A program made the translations under genes and the position numbers. DNA of 39,992 nucleotides. Origin: an uncultured Saprospiraceae bacterium (GTDB taxonomy: Bacteria > Bacteroidota > Bacteroidia > Chitinophagales > Saprospiraceae). The notes below the pieces were generated by a model. The model saw only the letters and a list, made by a program, of their open reading frames with translations. It was not told where the DNA came from and did no database searches. The stretch is from positions 1-39,992 of the forward strand of contig CAKZUK010000258.1 of the NCBI GenBank assembly GCA_937921775.1. The letters are read 5' to 3'. Below are positions 1 through 9,800 of the stretch, one piece after another (position 1 is the stretch's first letter; each line of letters begins with the position of its first letter).

Positions 1-104
1 GGTGGCGGCGGTGGTGGCGGCGGTGGTGGCGGCGGTGGTGGTGGTGGTGGTGGTGGTGGTGGTGGCGGCGGTGGTGGTGGTGGTGGTGGTGGTGGTGGCG
101 GTGG
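1..104 (-). repeat. GGT/GGC triplet repeat encoding a proline tract of at least 34 residues
   Basis: On the plus strand this is an uninterrupted run of GGT and GGC triplets. In the tyrosinase frame it reads only CCA and CCG codons, 34 in a row up to the edge. CCG codons come mostly in pairs spaced by CCA codons, giving a higher-order period in the first 36 bases. It encodes a rigid polyproline linker after the catalytic domain. Such runs stall ribosomes and normally need EF-P. Confidence 0.95.
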
Positions 105-1028
105 TGTTGCGTCGTCTATAAAACCTCCAGCCCCTTGAGTAAAAACGGTGGCAGTATTTCTACGAGGCTCGGGAGCATCATAGGAATAATTCAAATTGTC
201 TACAAATAACATTTGATTAACCGTCATTCTTCCAGTTATTCCTGGCTCCATCAAATCATTTAGATTTTGAGTGGAGCGGCCACCGTTGATTGGTAAATAA
301 GCGCTTTCTGTAGTATGACGTTGTTGCCAATCCCACCAAAGTTTATCAACAAAGCAATGGTGTAAGAAAAAGATTGGGTCATTAGGTGAGGTCATCGGGC
401 CCATTGATCCACCAACCCATACATGCCCACGATTGTGAAACATAGCTCCGCTTCCTCCATACCATCCTTCGACTAGATTTCGGAAACCAGCTCTGGAACC
501 TTGATTATAAGGAGCCACATCATAAGGTCCTACACGCAACAATCCTTCTATATCATCTTTGCTGGGTAAACTTGATAGTGGGTTTTGATTAAACAATCTT
601 CTTAATGGTCCAGGTGGAATATTAATTCCCATTGCAGGGTTTTGATATCCTACACCAATCCAATCTTTAAACGGACCACGCTTCACTTCAAAATTATCTG
701 TTGGACTTCCACTTGGTCCTAAAAAATCATCCGCCCAAATGCGATAAGCTTCCGCAGTTGTCTGTTCTGAATTCTCTCCCCAATGCCAATATGGAATACC
801 TAGATTCGGATCTCCAGAAATATCTTGAAGTTCTTTTTCTAGTTCCCAAAGCAATTGTCGGTGCCAGGGTAAAAAAGCAGAGCAACGATGAATATTCATC
901 ATCATAGCACTTGCGTGTTGCAATACATAAAGGTCATATCTTCCGTTAGCTTTTAATGTATTTACAGCTCTAACAAAAGTTTCAATTTCTTGTGGAGTGA
1001 GATTAGCGGCGTTTTTTCGAATAGCCAT
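1..1028 (-). CDS. Tyrosinase (MelC2-like copper monooxygenase), C-terminus beyond window
   Basis: Type 3 copper enzyme expected to hydroxylate monophenols and oxidise diphenols to quinones. It starts at the ATG at 1028 and is open to the window edge (342 complete codons). Visible copper ligands: CuA H38, H47 and H56, the last in the FLPWHR motif; CuB H198 and H202 (HNRGH) and H224 in the DPIFFLHH motif (residues 217-224). The N-terminus (MAIRKNAANLTPQE, then GRYD) closely resembles Streptomyces MelC2. Like MelC2 it has no signal peptide, so it is cytoplasmic or exported by a partner. Residues 309-342 are all proline and run off the window, so the true C-terminus is unknown. A 74-aa gene lies 83 nt upstream on the same strand and probably shares its promoter. 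The family call is firm; the natural substrate is unknown. Confidence 0.95.
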   Translation of the reverse strand, partial: MAIRKNAANLTPQEIETFVRAVNTLKANGRYDLYVLQHASAMMMNIHRCSAFLPWHRQLLWELEKELQDISGDPNLGIPYWHWGENSEQTTAEAYRIWADDFLGPSGSPTDNFEVKRGPFKDWIGVGYQNPAMGINIPPGPLRRLFNQNPLSSLPSKDDIEGLLRVGPYDVAPYNQGSRAGFRNLVEGWYGGSGAMFHNRGHVWVGGSMGPMTSPNDPIFFLHHCFVDKLWWDWQQRHTTESAYLPINGGRSTQNLNDLMEPGITGRMTVNQMLFVDNLNYSYDAPEPRRNTATVFTQGAGGFIDDATPPPPPPPPPPPPPPPPPPPPPPPPPPPPPPPPPP

Positions 1029-1111
1029 GATGATGCTTGTTTAATCCTTTGATAAAAAATCAAAAGAGTTTTGGTTTTATAGATAGAGGGGCACAAATAT
1101 AGAATGATAAA

Positions 1112-1336
1112 TCAATTACCTCCAGATCCCAAATTGGGTAACTTGTCGATAATGTATTTTGCTAAATCAATTAGGTTATCAAATTCCTGGTAAGGAAAAG
1201 TTTCGGTGTGAAAATGACCATTTTCAAATGCGGTGAACTGGATCACTTGATCATTAATTTTAAGCTCGGCGGGCTTGTTTTCTTCTTCTGAGAGACTAAT
1301 AGAATCGCCTTTATATGCTTCGGTGGTGAGTCCCAT
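1112..1336 (-). CDS. Small acidic protein upstream of the tyrosinase, function unknown
   Basis: A 74-residue protein with no signal peptide or membrane segment and no family that I recognise. It is acidic in its first third (SLSEEE), then has a probable beta section with a GHFHTETF stretch, an amphipathic helix (DNLIDLAKYIIDKL) and a glycine-rich tail. It ends 83 nt before the tyrosinase start, and a good Bacteroidota-type promoter lies just upstream of it, so the two genes probably form one transcript. A role as tyrosinase partner is only suggested by position; it does not look like the MelC1 copper caddie, which is exported and histidine-rich. Confidence 0.7.
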   Translation of the reverse strand: MGLTTEAYKGDSISLSEEENKPAELKINDQVIQFTAFENGHFHTETFPYQEFDNLIDLAKYIIDKLPNLGSGGN

Positions 1337-1377
1337 GAAGTATAGTTTTTTTTGGTTTTCTAAGATCGTTTGTCATT

Positions 1378-1409
1378 CAAACATAACGAATAGAATCGAT
1401 ATGTCCAAA
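1378..1409 (-). promoter_or_regulatory. Bacteroidota-type promoter for the small protein and tyrosinase genes
   Basis: Minus strand: TTTG at 1409-1406, a 20-nt spacer, then TATGTTTG at 1385-1378, a full match to the TAnnTTTG -7 element. Transcription would start near 1371, giving a leader of about 35 nt before the ATG at 1336. The leader has no Shine-Dalgarno sequence, as usual in the phylum. Confidence 0.65.
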
Positions 1410-1509
1410 TTTTTGCTTTAGAGATCACTAACTAGAATTCTTCAATGAAACTAAAATAATCTTTTTCATGCTATACAAAATCTCCAATCATAAATTCTAA
1501 TAAAAGAAA

Positions 1510-1536
1510 GGAGAAGCTGCACGACACAGCTTCTCC
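1510..1536 (-). terminator. Hairpin terminator downstream of the lysine-rich protein gene
   Basis: A perfect 10-bp stem, GGAGAAGCTG at 1510-1519 with CAGCTTCTCC at 1527-1536, and a 7-nt loop. It is flanked by T-rich sequence on both strands (CTTTCTTTTA downstream on the minus strand), so it could work both ways. It lies about 105 nt past the stop at 1643. Confidence 0.75.
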
Positions 1537-1642
1537 TTCTTTGTTTGACCGATTAGTTGAATACAAAATCAGTCCCGTTTATAGCATATAAAAATCATAA
1601 CACTGTTGAGCTAGCACCCTAGGCGTAGCCGATCAGAGGCTA

Positions 1643-2101
1643 TTAGTTTTCTTCAATCGTATCAAGTTGTGCTTTTCTATTCTTCTTGTTCTTCTTGTTC
1701 TTCTTTCCCTTTTTCATGTTACGCTTTTCTTTTGCGATTTGCTTCAGGCTAGCCATTTGGTCATCTGACAAAAATGAATTTAGATTTGCGGTGTGATCAG
1801 CTCTCAATTCCTTAAGTTGAGCCTTCTTCACTGCTTTACCTACTTTCGTTTTACGAGTAGCTTTTACTGCTTTTGAGTACTCAACATGAGCTACAACAAA
1901 TCTTGCTCTTTGATCATCATTCATTTCTACCTTATCGGCAAGCTTATTTGCTCGCTTTTCCATCTTTTCTGTCTTGTCAGCGATCTTGTCTGTTTTTACG
2001 GTATTCGCTTTGCTATTTGCTCGTGAATTCTGAGCGTTCATATTGAATGATAAACAAAATGCGAAAAAAGAGAATGCTAAAAATTTAATTGACTGTTTCA
2101 T
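1643..2101 (-). CDS. Secreted lysine-rich small protein, Spy/CpxP-like size and composition
   Basis: A 152-residue protein with a clear Sec signal peptide (KFLAFSFFAFCLSF, cleavage expected after NMNA). The mature part is alpha-helical and highly basic: KANTVKTDKIADKTEKMEKR, then a helical section with DDQRARF and LSDDQMASLKQI. The C-terminal tail is a run of KKGKKNKKNKK repeats ending in an acidic TIEEN. The paired 'DDQ' helix starts, signal peptide and size recall periplasmic Spy/CpxP-like proteins or DUF4890 proteins of Bacteroidota, but no diagnostic motif confirms either. It is a single gene with its own terminator and an upstream palindrome. The basic tail could bind nucleic acid or acidic polysaccharide; that is inference. 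Confidence 0.8.
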   Translation of the reverse strand: MKQSIKFLAFSFFAFCLSFNMNAQNSRANSKANTVKTDKIADKTEKMEKRANKLADKVEMNDDQRARFVVAHVEYSKAVKATRKTKVGKAVKKAQLKELRADHTANLNSFLSDDQMASLKQIAKEKRNMKKGKKNKKNKKNRKAQLDTIEEN

Positions 2102-2154
2102 AATAATTTTGATTTTTTCAACTTTGTTTTCTGACTTATAATTTTCATCGTTGG

Positions 2155-2171
2155 ATTACAATTATTGTAAT
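2155..2171. promoter_or_regulatory. Possible operator palindrome upstream of the lysine-rich protein gene
   Basis: ATTACAA (2155-2161), a 3-nt centre, then TTGTAAT (2165-2171): a perfect inverted repeat 54 nt upstream of the ATG at 2101. The size suits a dimeric repressor site. No clear TAnnTTTG box was found next to it, so the assignment is tentative. Confidence 0.3.
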
Positions 2172-2478
2172 GCTTATAAAAGTTGAATTGTTAGATAATA
2201 ATTAATAATAGTTGTTTGGTTTGTTTGTTATGCTTCTATGACTTCGAAAAGTCACGGAGGTTAAAAGTCGCTATCAATTTTAAGAAAACTATAACATTTT
2301 GGAATTAGAATTAGAACCTGCCAGGCTGGAAGACAGCTGGGTATTAGAAATAATAATCTCCTTTCTAAGGTAGAATAAGCATGTTTTTTCCCTCTAACGC
2401 TGACTAGTAAAACAAGGACAAGAAGTCAAGTTAAGGGCCATTGTACCAACACCTGTGTAGGAAGGCCATACTAATTCC
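2172..2478. other. Intergenic stretch without a recognisable gene
   Basis: About 300 nt of AT-rich DNA between the palindrome and the PorP-side hairpin. No convincing open frame, RNA gene or promoter was found. A weak CCAG...CTGG inverted repeat lies near 2321-2340. Confidence 0.5.
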
Positions 2479-2516
2479 AACGTCCGCAATCAGTATTCAA
2501 ACCAATTGCGGACGTT
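2479..2516. terminator. Strong 12-bp hairpin downstream of the PorP/SprF gene
   Basis: AACGTCCGCAAT (2479-2490) pairs perfectly with ATTGCGGACGTT (2505-2516) across a 14-nt loop. It lies 29 nt past the stop codon at 2545. There is no T-run on either side, so it may be an RNA 3'-end stabiliser or a repeat element rather than a classical intrinsic terminator. Confidence 0.55.
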
Positions 2517-2544
2517 CCCAATTATATATATAAATCGTTTTCGC

Positions 2545-3774
2545 TTAAAACTTAGGACAATTCACTTTAATTCGATCCTTCGCAGGATGCACATAAATCA
2601 ATGAAAGCTCCAAGGCTCCACGAGAATTGTTTGATGTTTTCAAACTTGAAGTAGTCACATCATAACTTACACCCACGTTCCAGCTATTAATTTCAAGTAT
2701 CATAGCTACTGTAACGGCATCCAGCGACAATTTAGATTCATCTGTAAAGCCTTCACCATCTACCTGGCTAACGATATGCCCCCATACTCCAGTTCGGATA
2801 GCAACCTCATTCCAATCATGACTGGTATATCGAAAGTTAGCACCGGCAGTTGTCGACAAAGACGGCCCCTGCCCCATTACTGCTACTGCTGGTAGTACAC
2901 TCAAAAACTGGTTAATTGGAAACTCACCTCCCAAGTGTCCTACCCAACGTGTGTACAGAACTTCACGTTCACCTAAGAAAGAAACATTAGGTGAGTTGAG
3001 ATGATTCATAGCTGCTCCAGCCCAAACGCTGGTGTTTTCACCAAAAATAGCATACCACATCAAACCAGCATTAAAATCAAGGTAGACGTTTGTCGTTTCG
3101 CTAGCACCTCCAATTCCTGGCTCTCCATTATTAAGATTCGTGTTAGGTGCAATGATACCATCGTCAAACTGTTGAGAAAACCAGAATTGATCCCAATTTA
3201 CCGAGTTTTGACCGGCTCCTAGTTGACCTCCAAACACCAAGTATTGATCATTTGGACTATAGCGACCTCCTGACAATTGCTTCATATAGGAAAGATTCAA
3301 ATAAGCTCTATCCGTTGTAAAAGCACCAACACCTGCTTCATCGTGAATCGCATTCACTCCTATTCCCATATAGTCGTCACCAACTATTTTGTAGCGCATA
3401 TCAAAAGCCGCTCCTACTGTTCTAAATGGGTCATTGCCCAAAATACTTGCATATTGTTCGCGATAGTTCGCGTTGACACGAAAACGCCCTTCAAAGACAC
3501 CTGTCATAGCAGGATTCAACTGTAAAGGCGCTGCATAAAACTGCGAAAACCTTGGATCTACTTGTGCTTCTGCCTCATGAGTACTCCCCATCAGGAAAAA
3601 CAAAATCGCGAAAAAAGGTAAGTAACTGGAGCTAGTTATTTGGATTTTTCCGTTTTTAAAATAATCCCCTAAACGGTTGACTAATAGGGAATTAGTGTGG
3701 TAATCTTTTAAAACCACCAAAAGGAAAAATCTAAATAATTCAGTTAAACTACTTAGTATGTTTTTAAAATTCAT
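2545..3774 (-). CDS. PorP/SprF family type IX secretion system outer-membrane protein
   Basis: A predicted outer-membrane beta-barrel. The mature part opens with QVDPRFSQFYAAPLQLNPAMTGVFEGRFRVNANYREQ in two overlapping family signatures: the DPxFSQFY start and the LNPAxTG motif. Later segments (YMGIGVNAIHDEAGVG, YDVTTSSLK) are typical barrel strands of the family. SprF is needed for secretion of SprB-type adhesins by the T9SS in gliding Bacteroidota, and this gene lies 118 nt downstream of such an adhesin on the same strand, so it is probably its partner. The signal peptide is unusually far inside, at about residues 50-71 (SYLPFFAILFFLMGSTHEAEA). It is preceded by about 50 residues with another hydrophobic stretch, so the start may be misplaced. 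There is no in-frame ATG between residue 1 and the signal. Confidence 0.88.
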   Translation of the reverse strand: MNFKNILSSLTELFRFFLLVVLKDYHTNSLLVNRLGDYFKNGKIQITSSSYLPFFAILFFLMGSTHEAEAQVDPRFSQFYAAPLQLNPAMTGVFEGRFRVNANYREQYASILGNDPFRTVGAAFDMRYKIVGDDYMGIGVNAIHDEAGVGAFTTDRAYLNLSYMKQLSGGRYSPNDQYLVFGGQLGAGQNSVNWDQFWFSQQFDDGIIAPNTNLNNGEPGIGGASETTNVYLDFNAGLMWYAIFGENTSVWAGAAMNHLNSPNVSFLGEREVLYTRWVGHLGGEFPINQFLSVLPAVAVMGQGPSLSTTAGANFRYTSHDWNEVAIRTGVWGHIVSQVDGEGFTDESKLSLDAVTVAMILEINSWNVGVSYDVTTSSLKTSNNSRGALELSLIYVHPAKDRIKVNCPKF

Positions 3775-3892
3775 ATGATTTGTTTTATCTATTCGTAAGC
3801 AAATCTTTCTTAAATCCTTTTTTAAAGATAGCTACAAATTGTGTTCGTCGTTCTATTTTTAATTAAAGTGTTTATTATTTTACATTCGCCTC

Positions 3893-6800
3893 CTATCTCA
3901 ACAAAGTCGTCTGACCTTTATAAATCTCCTCATATCCATCAATAAATAATGCTTCCAAATACCATACATAAACACCAGACTGCATTTGCTTTCCTTTAAA
4001 TGTTCCATCCCAACCTGTATCTAAATCACCAACCATAAAATCTCTTCCTTCATATACCATGTTCCCCCAACGGTCGTAAACTCTAAATACTTTTACTTCA
4101 GTATCCTTTCGACCATGTACGATTAACAAACTATTGATGTTATCATTATTTGGGGTAAATCCAGTTGGCACAAAAACCTGACGTTCCTTTTCTACAAATA
4201 CGGTAATGTTATCTACTGCATCACATCCATTTTCATCGATCACATATACTTCATAAGTAATGGTGCTCAACGTAATTGATTGTGGTGATGGACATATCTC
4301 TGTCGAATCCGGGCAGAAAAGTGTACCGGCATATGGCGCAGACCAACTCACTTCTACATTTCCTACAGCATTGGTAGTCGTTACTCCTAGGTCCGCCGTT
4401 TCTCCTAGCCCCAAAGTAATATCCGGACCTGCATCAGCTTCTACTTCTGGTGGGCCATCTACACTGGCAATGGACGACCAGCTACAACCATTGGCATCAA
4501 CTATGGTCACTTCATAAGCTCCAGCTTCCAATCCGACCACATTGTTCACTCCATTAAATTCACTTTCATCAAAACTATATTCATATGGCAATGCCCCTCC
4601 ATCGGCAAAGATCTGAACTGATCCATCCTGATCTCCAAAGCAAGTAACATCCTCACTTGTAAAAGAGGCGCTTATTTGACTTGGCTGGGTAATATCTACT
4701 GAAGATATTAGTTCACAACTATTAGCATCAGTCAAGGTGACATTATATGAACCAGTTTCTAGCCCAATCAGATCACCTGTTGTCATTCCATTAGACCAAT
4801 TGAAATTATAATCCGGGACACCTCCAGCTGCTGTTGTCACTATCGTTCCGATGGTATCTCCTGAGCATAAATTATTGCTGGTCTCAAAAGATATTTCCAA
4901 TGGTGTTGGTTCTTCAACTAGAATAGTTCCTTGAGTAGAGCAACCAACAGAATCCGTTATCACAACATTGTAAGAGCCTAGGGTCAAATCAGTTGCCGTA
5001 GCAGTCGTTTGGTTTGCAGCATTTGCATCCCATGCGTAGGATATCGGTGTGTTGATACTCCCTACATTCGTAATGTCAATCAATCCATCCGCTGAACCAA
5101 AACAAAGTGCATCTGTCACTGCGAAATCAAAACTCATTTCATCTGGTTGTCCCAAAAATGTTTCTTCTTCTGAAGAACAACCTTGTGCATCAGTCACTGT
5201 TACGGTATAAGATACATCTCCAACAATATTGTCGATATATGCGGTTGTTTGTGTTGGACTTGTGTTCCAAATATAATTGTAATTAGCTGGATCACCTCCT
5301 CCTCCTCCACCGCTTATGATATTAACTCCCAGTTGACCATTTGATTGATTAAAACACAAGGGCTCTACAAAGGCAACGTTAATAATTACTTCTTCCAATT
5401 CCGAAATACTTATTACTTCCTCAGCAGTACAACCTAAGGCATCTGTAACGGTCACGGTATAATCAATTGAATCTAAACCAACTGCTAGATCGGTATTAGC
5501 TCCATTACTCCAATCATACGTATAGCCTAATGTACCTCCATTCGCCACGACCAATGCTTCTCCCTCATTTGCTGCAAAGCAAGCTACCTGAGTCTGACTC
5601 ACCGCCAATGTTATCCCAGTAGAAGGTTCCGACAATGAGACAGTCGTAAGTGCTGTACAACCATTATCATCCGTCACCGTCACACCATAAAATCCGGCAG
5701 TTAAGTCGGCGGCAGTTTCAGTAGTTTGGAAATCACTCCAAGCATAATTATAAGGCATAGTTCCTCCGGTTGGGCTTACTGTAGCCGATCCATTAGTACC
5801 TTGAAAACAAGTCACGTCAACCGTTGTAGTTGAGATAGTTAATGTATCTGGTTGAGTGACTTCTACAGATGCAATTTCTGTACAACCGTTTGCATCTGTT
5901 ACTGTTACAGTATAAGTGTCTGCAGATAAAAATACCGCAGGATTTTGAAATTGTGCATTTGAATCATTCCAAACATACATATATGTTCCGACACCAGAAC
6001 CACCAGATACGTTTACTAGTGCTTGTCCATCATTCTCACCAAAGCAAGATAAAGGCGTTTCAATTGCTGAATTAATAACTACTGGATCAGGTGATCCTAT
6101 ATCGATACAGCCATCAGCTGAGCAACCATTATTATCTACCACGGTTACGCAATAATTACCTGGGATTAGTGCGGTTACATTGTCTGTTGTTTGAGATCCT
6201 GTGCTCGCATCCCATTGATAAGCGAAGGAAGTACCTGTACCTCCAGATGCAAGCGCTAGAGCGCTACCATCATTTGTATTGGCACAGGAGGTCATAGTAC
6301 TTGACAAATTTAAGACTACTGCTGGAGGCGTTCCTACCAAAATACTTTCTGAATTAGTACATCCATTGGCATCTGTAATAGTGATACCAACATTACCCGA
6401 AATCAAACCAGTTGCAGTCGCCGTAGTTTGCCCATCACCCCAAAGGTACTGATATGGAGTACTCCCTCCAGAAGGACTAATAGTTGCAGTACCTTCATCT
6501 GATCCTACACAAAATGGTGTCGTTGAAATTGGATTAGTCAAAGCTATTGGAGCCGGACTTCCTACATCAAAACATAAGGAATTGGTACAAGAATTTTCGT
6601 CTGTTACAGTCACGCAATAATTACCTGCTACGAGTCCTGAAATATTTTGATCAGTTGATGAGAATGCGCTAGGTCCGCTCCAATTGAATGTAGCCTGACC
6701 AACACCTCCGAGGTAATCTGCACTCATTTGTCCGTCGCTTGCCTCAAAGCAAGTAAGAGAATCTGCCGTAAGTGTTACAAATATTGGGGCAGGTTCGAGA

Positions 6801-9800
6801 ACATCGATTTGTAGAATTTCTGTACAGCTGTTCGCATCAGAAACAGTTACTTCATATGCTCCCATCATTAAGTTGGATGCAGTGCTTGTTGTTTGTGTAT
6901 TATCCCAGAGATAGGTATATGGTGCTACACCTCCGACTGGACTTACCGTAGCTGTTCCATTAGTACCAGCATTACAATCAACCGAGTCTTGGACTATTGT
7001 ACTTGCCAATATAGATGGCTCAGCAATTTCCGCGACAGCGACAATAGAACAACCATTAGCATCTGAAGCAGTAACGGTATAAGAACCTACGGATAGATTT
7101 GCAAGGGCTGCGTCTGATGTCGACGGTATAGTGTTCCAGATATAATTGAACGTGCCTGTACCACCTGTTGCATTTGCTGTAGCTTGCCCGTCATTGAAAC
7201 CGAAACAGTTGACAGAATCAATCTGTAGGTCCATCATAATAGTATCTGGCGAAGGCAAAATAAAGTTAATGGTATCTGTGCATCCTGCTGCATCAATTGC
7301 AACGACCGTATGCAAACCGGGAGCGAGTAAGTTAATATTAGATCCTGGTGCCGCACCGCCATCAACAAAGTACTGAACAGGTAAAGCTGCTCCTGATGTA
7401 GACATCAATGCAGAACCATCAGCAGTATTGTAACAAGAAGGAGGAACGGTAAAACTGGTATCTAATGCCATTGTACAATCGACTAACATACAAGAACTCG
7501 TTGCGACTTCGGGATCACAAGATCCTCCACCAGATGTTCCTCGTATCAAAATATCAACTGTAGCGCCATTCGGAATTCCAGTAATTAAATGCGATAAACT
7601 TCCATTTGCAGGAATCCAAGTCATTCCTCCGTCTATACTGATCTCGTAACCTGAAGCACCAGCTACATCGCCCCAAGTAAATAATAATTCTCCTGTTCCG
7701 TTTGGACCACAGTCCACTATAGGAGCGACTAAAGCATCAACAACTACAATATTTAAACTATCAGAAAAAGAACAGTTAAAATCATCTGTTGAGGTAACTA
7801 CATAAGAAGTAGTTTGCGTAGGAGATACTTCCGGGTCAGGACAATTTGAACAAGACAAATCAATTGCTGGAGACCATTCATAGGAAATATTGTTTTCATT
7901 TTCGAAGGTGATGGTCCAGCCTAAGAAATTACCCGCGAAACCATTCTGGTCATCTGACACTTGAAGTATCCAACTACCTGCCACAGGTGTTCCATTAAGG
8001 TCTGTAAAATTCCCTTCTGGTAAAAAGTCTCCTGTAAAAGGCGCTGTACCTCCTGTGATTGGAAGTGTTGCCGTTGGTGTAAAACAAGTGTTGGTATAAT
8101 TATCTCCTCCTCCACCATTGTCACTTGATAAAGTAAGGACTGTTCCATTTGGAGCCTCTAGATATAACTCTACATCTGAATCATAAGGATGTGTCAAATC
8201 TAGACAAACAGAAATAATTTGTGCCGTAGCATCTATAATTGTCCCCGGATTAATATTGGAAACATTAATGACTGACTCGTAAGGAGCACCGGGAGGATAT
8301 ATATTGTTATCAAAAGTAATGTTTGCGAAAGCTTCAAAAGTAACTTCTTGATTACTCAATTGGTTTGGTACTTCTGCATTTAGCATAACCATATCGCCAG
8401 TACAAAGGGTGGTATCTGTTAATTGCTGTAAAGTACCATCGCAGGAATGACAACTCGGATGAGTAGGTGGTAATACCTCTACTATGACTGTAGTATCGTA
8501 GGTACAACCAAAATCATTTGACACGAAGAAAGTATAACTAGCAGAACCAGCGTTCATAGGAGCAGCAGAGATGGAATCCTGTGTTTCAAAAAAGATAGAT
8601 GGATTATCATTCCAACCCCAATCAATAATTTCTGGTGTAAAGGTTTCGATATTTGGATATAAATCGGAAGCAAAACTGATACTCCACTCGAAGAGCCAAC
8701 CGTTATCAGACCCCCAGTTATCACAAATTTGGATGGTCCATTCTCCATTAAGTGGACAACCCAAAAAGGCATCTAGTGATTCAAAAGAATTATAATCTCC
8801 TTCTGGCAAAGTGTTGGGTGCATTGGCATTTGCATATTCCAACCAAGTACCCATTGTGGCATTCGGTGTCCAGCAATAGTCCCAACCTACACCCGGTTCT
8901 GGTGGGTCAGGCGTTCCAATGTCATCTAACTCGTATGGTACACCCAAAAATACTTCCCCACCTGCATTAGTTTGATCTTGTAGTATTACCTCGGTTCCAT
9001 CAGGACAAGTCAATGTAATATACAAGTCCCTCATATAGGAATGTTCTACGTTTATACAAACACTCAATAAGTCGTTGATATCAGTCAAAACCTGACCAGG
9101 TGCAAAGTCAGCAAACAAAATGCTGGTTTCATAACAAGAACCTGTTCCATCAGGCAAAGGCAATGAATCAGATACAACACCGGTTGTTTGAAAAGTCCCT
9201 TCTGTGGAGCTTACGGAAACTTCATAAGTTGAATCAATGGTAGCTACCACTGCTGACAAGTTGATTGTATCATTAGCACAAAGGTTTGCAGGAATATCTC
9301 CCGCTAAGTCAAAGTCAGGGTAAGTTGAAACTCTTACTCGCTGGCTAATGAAGTTACTATTTCTACAACCAAATTGATCTTCTATAAGTAATTGGACGAT
9401 GTAACCGCCAGGTTCATTGTAAGTATGGAAAGCTGTAGGTCCCTGACTGGTTGTCCCATCTCCAAAACTCCAAGTAAAAGAGCTTGTCAGGTCAGAGTGA
9501 TTATAAACCGCTCCATCTTGTGGATACAAGCCAGCACCTTCAAAAGAAATACCCTCACCAGGGCAGATATCAATCCAACCAGTATCCGCCGGCATAGCTT
9601 CTGGAGAAGTCATGACTAAATCTGCAAGAATCGTTTGACAAGCTGGAATACAGTTAATATCTGCGCTCCAACCATCTCCTTGTAGTGTAGCATTCGAGTT
9701 AAATGTGATCGTCAAACATCCTCCAATATTTACAGCAGTAGCTTGGATAATGAAAGGAGATCCCGGATCAAAGTCGGCGGCACATGAAATTGGAGGAGCT

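Noticed and set aside
5000..7400. Tandem repeats in the adhesin genes as a CRISPR array
   Set aside because: They are in-frame SprB protein repeats of about 75-80 codons with diverged DNA, not short identical repeats with spacers.
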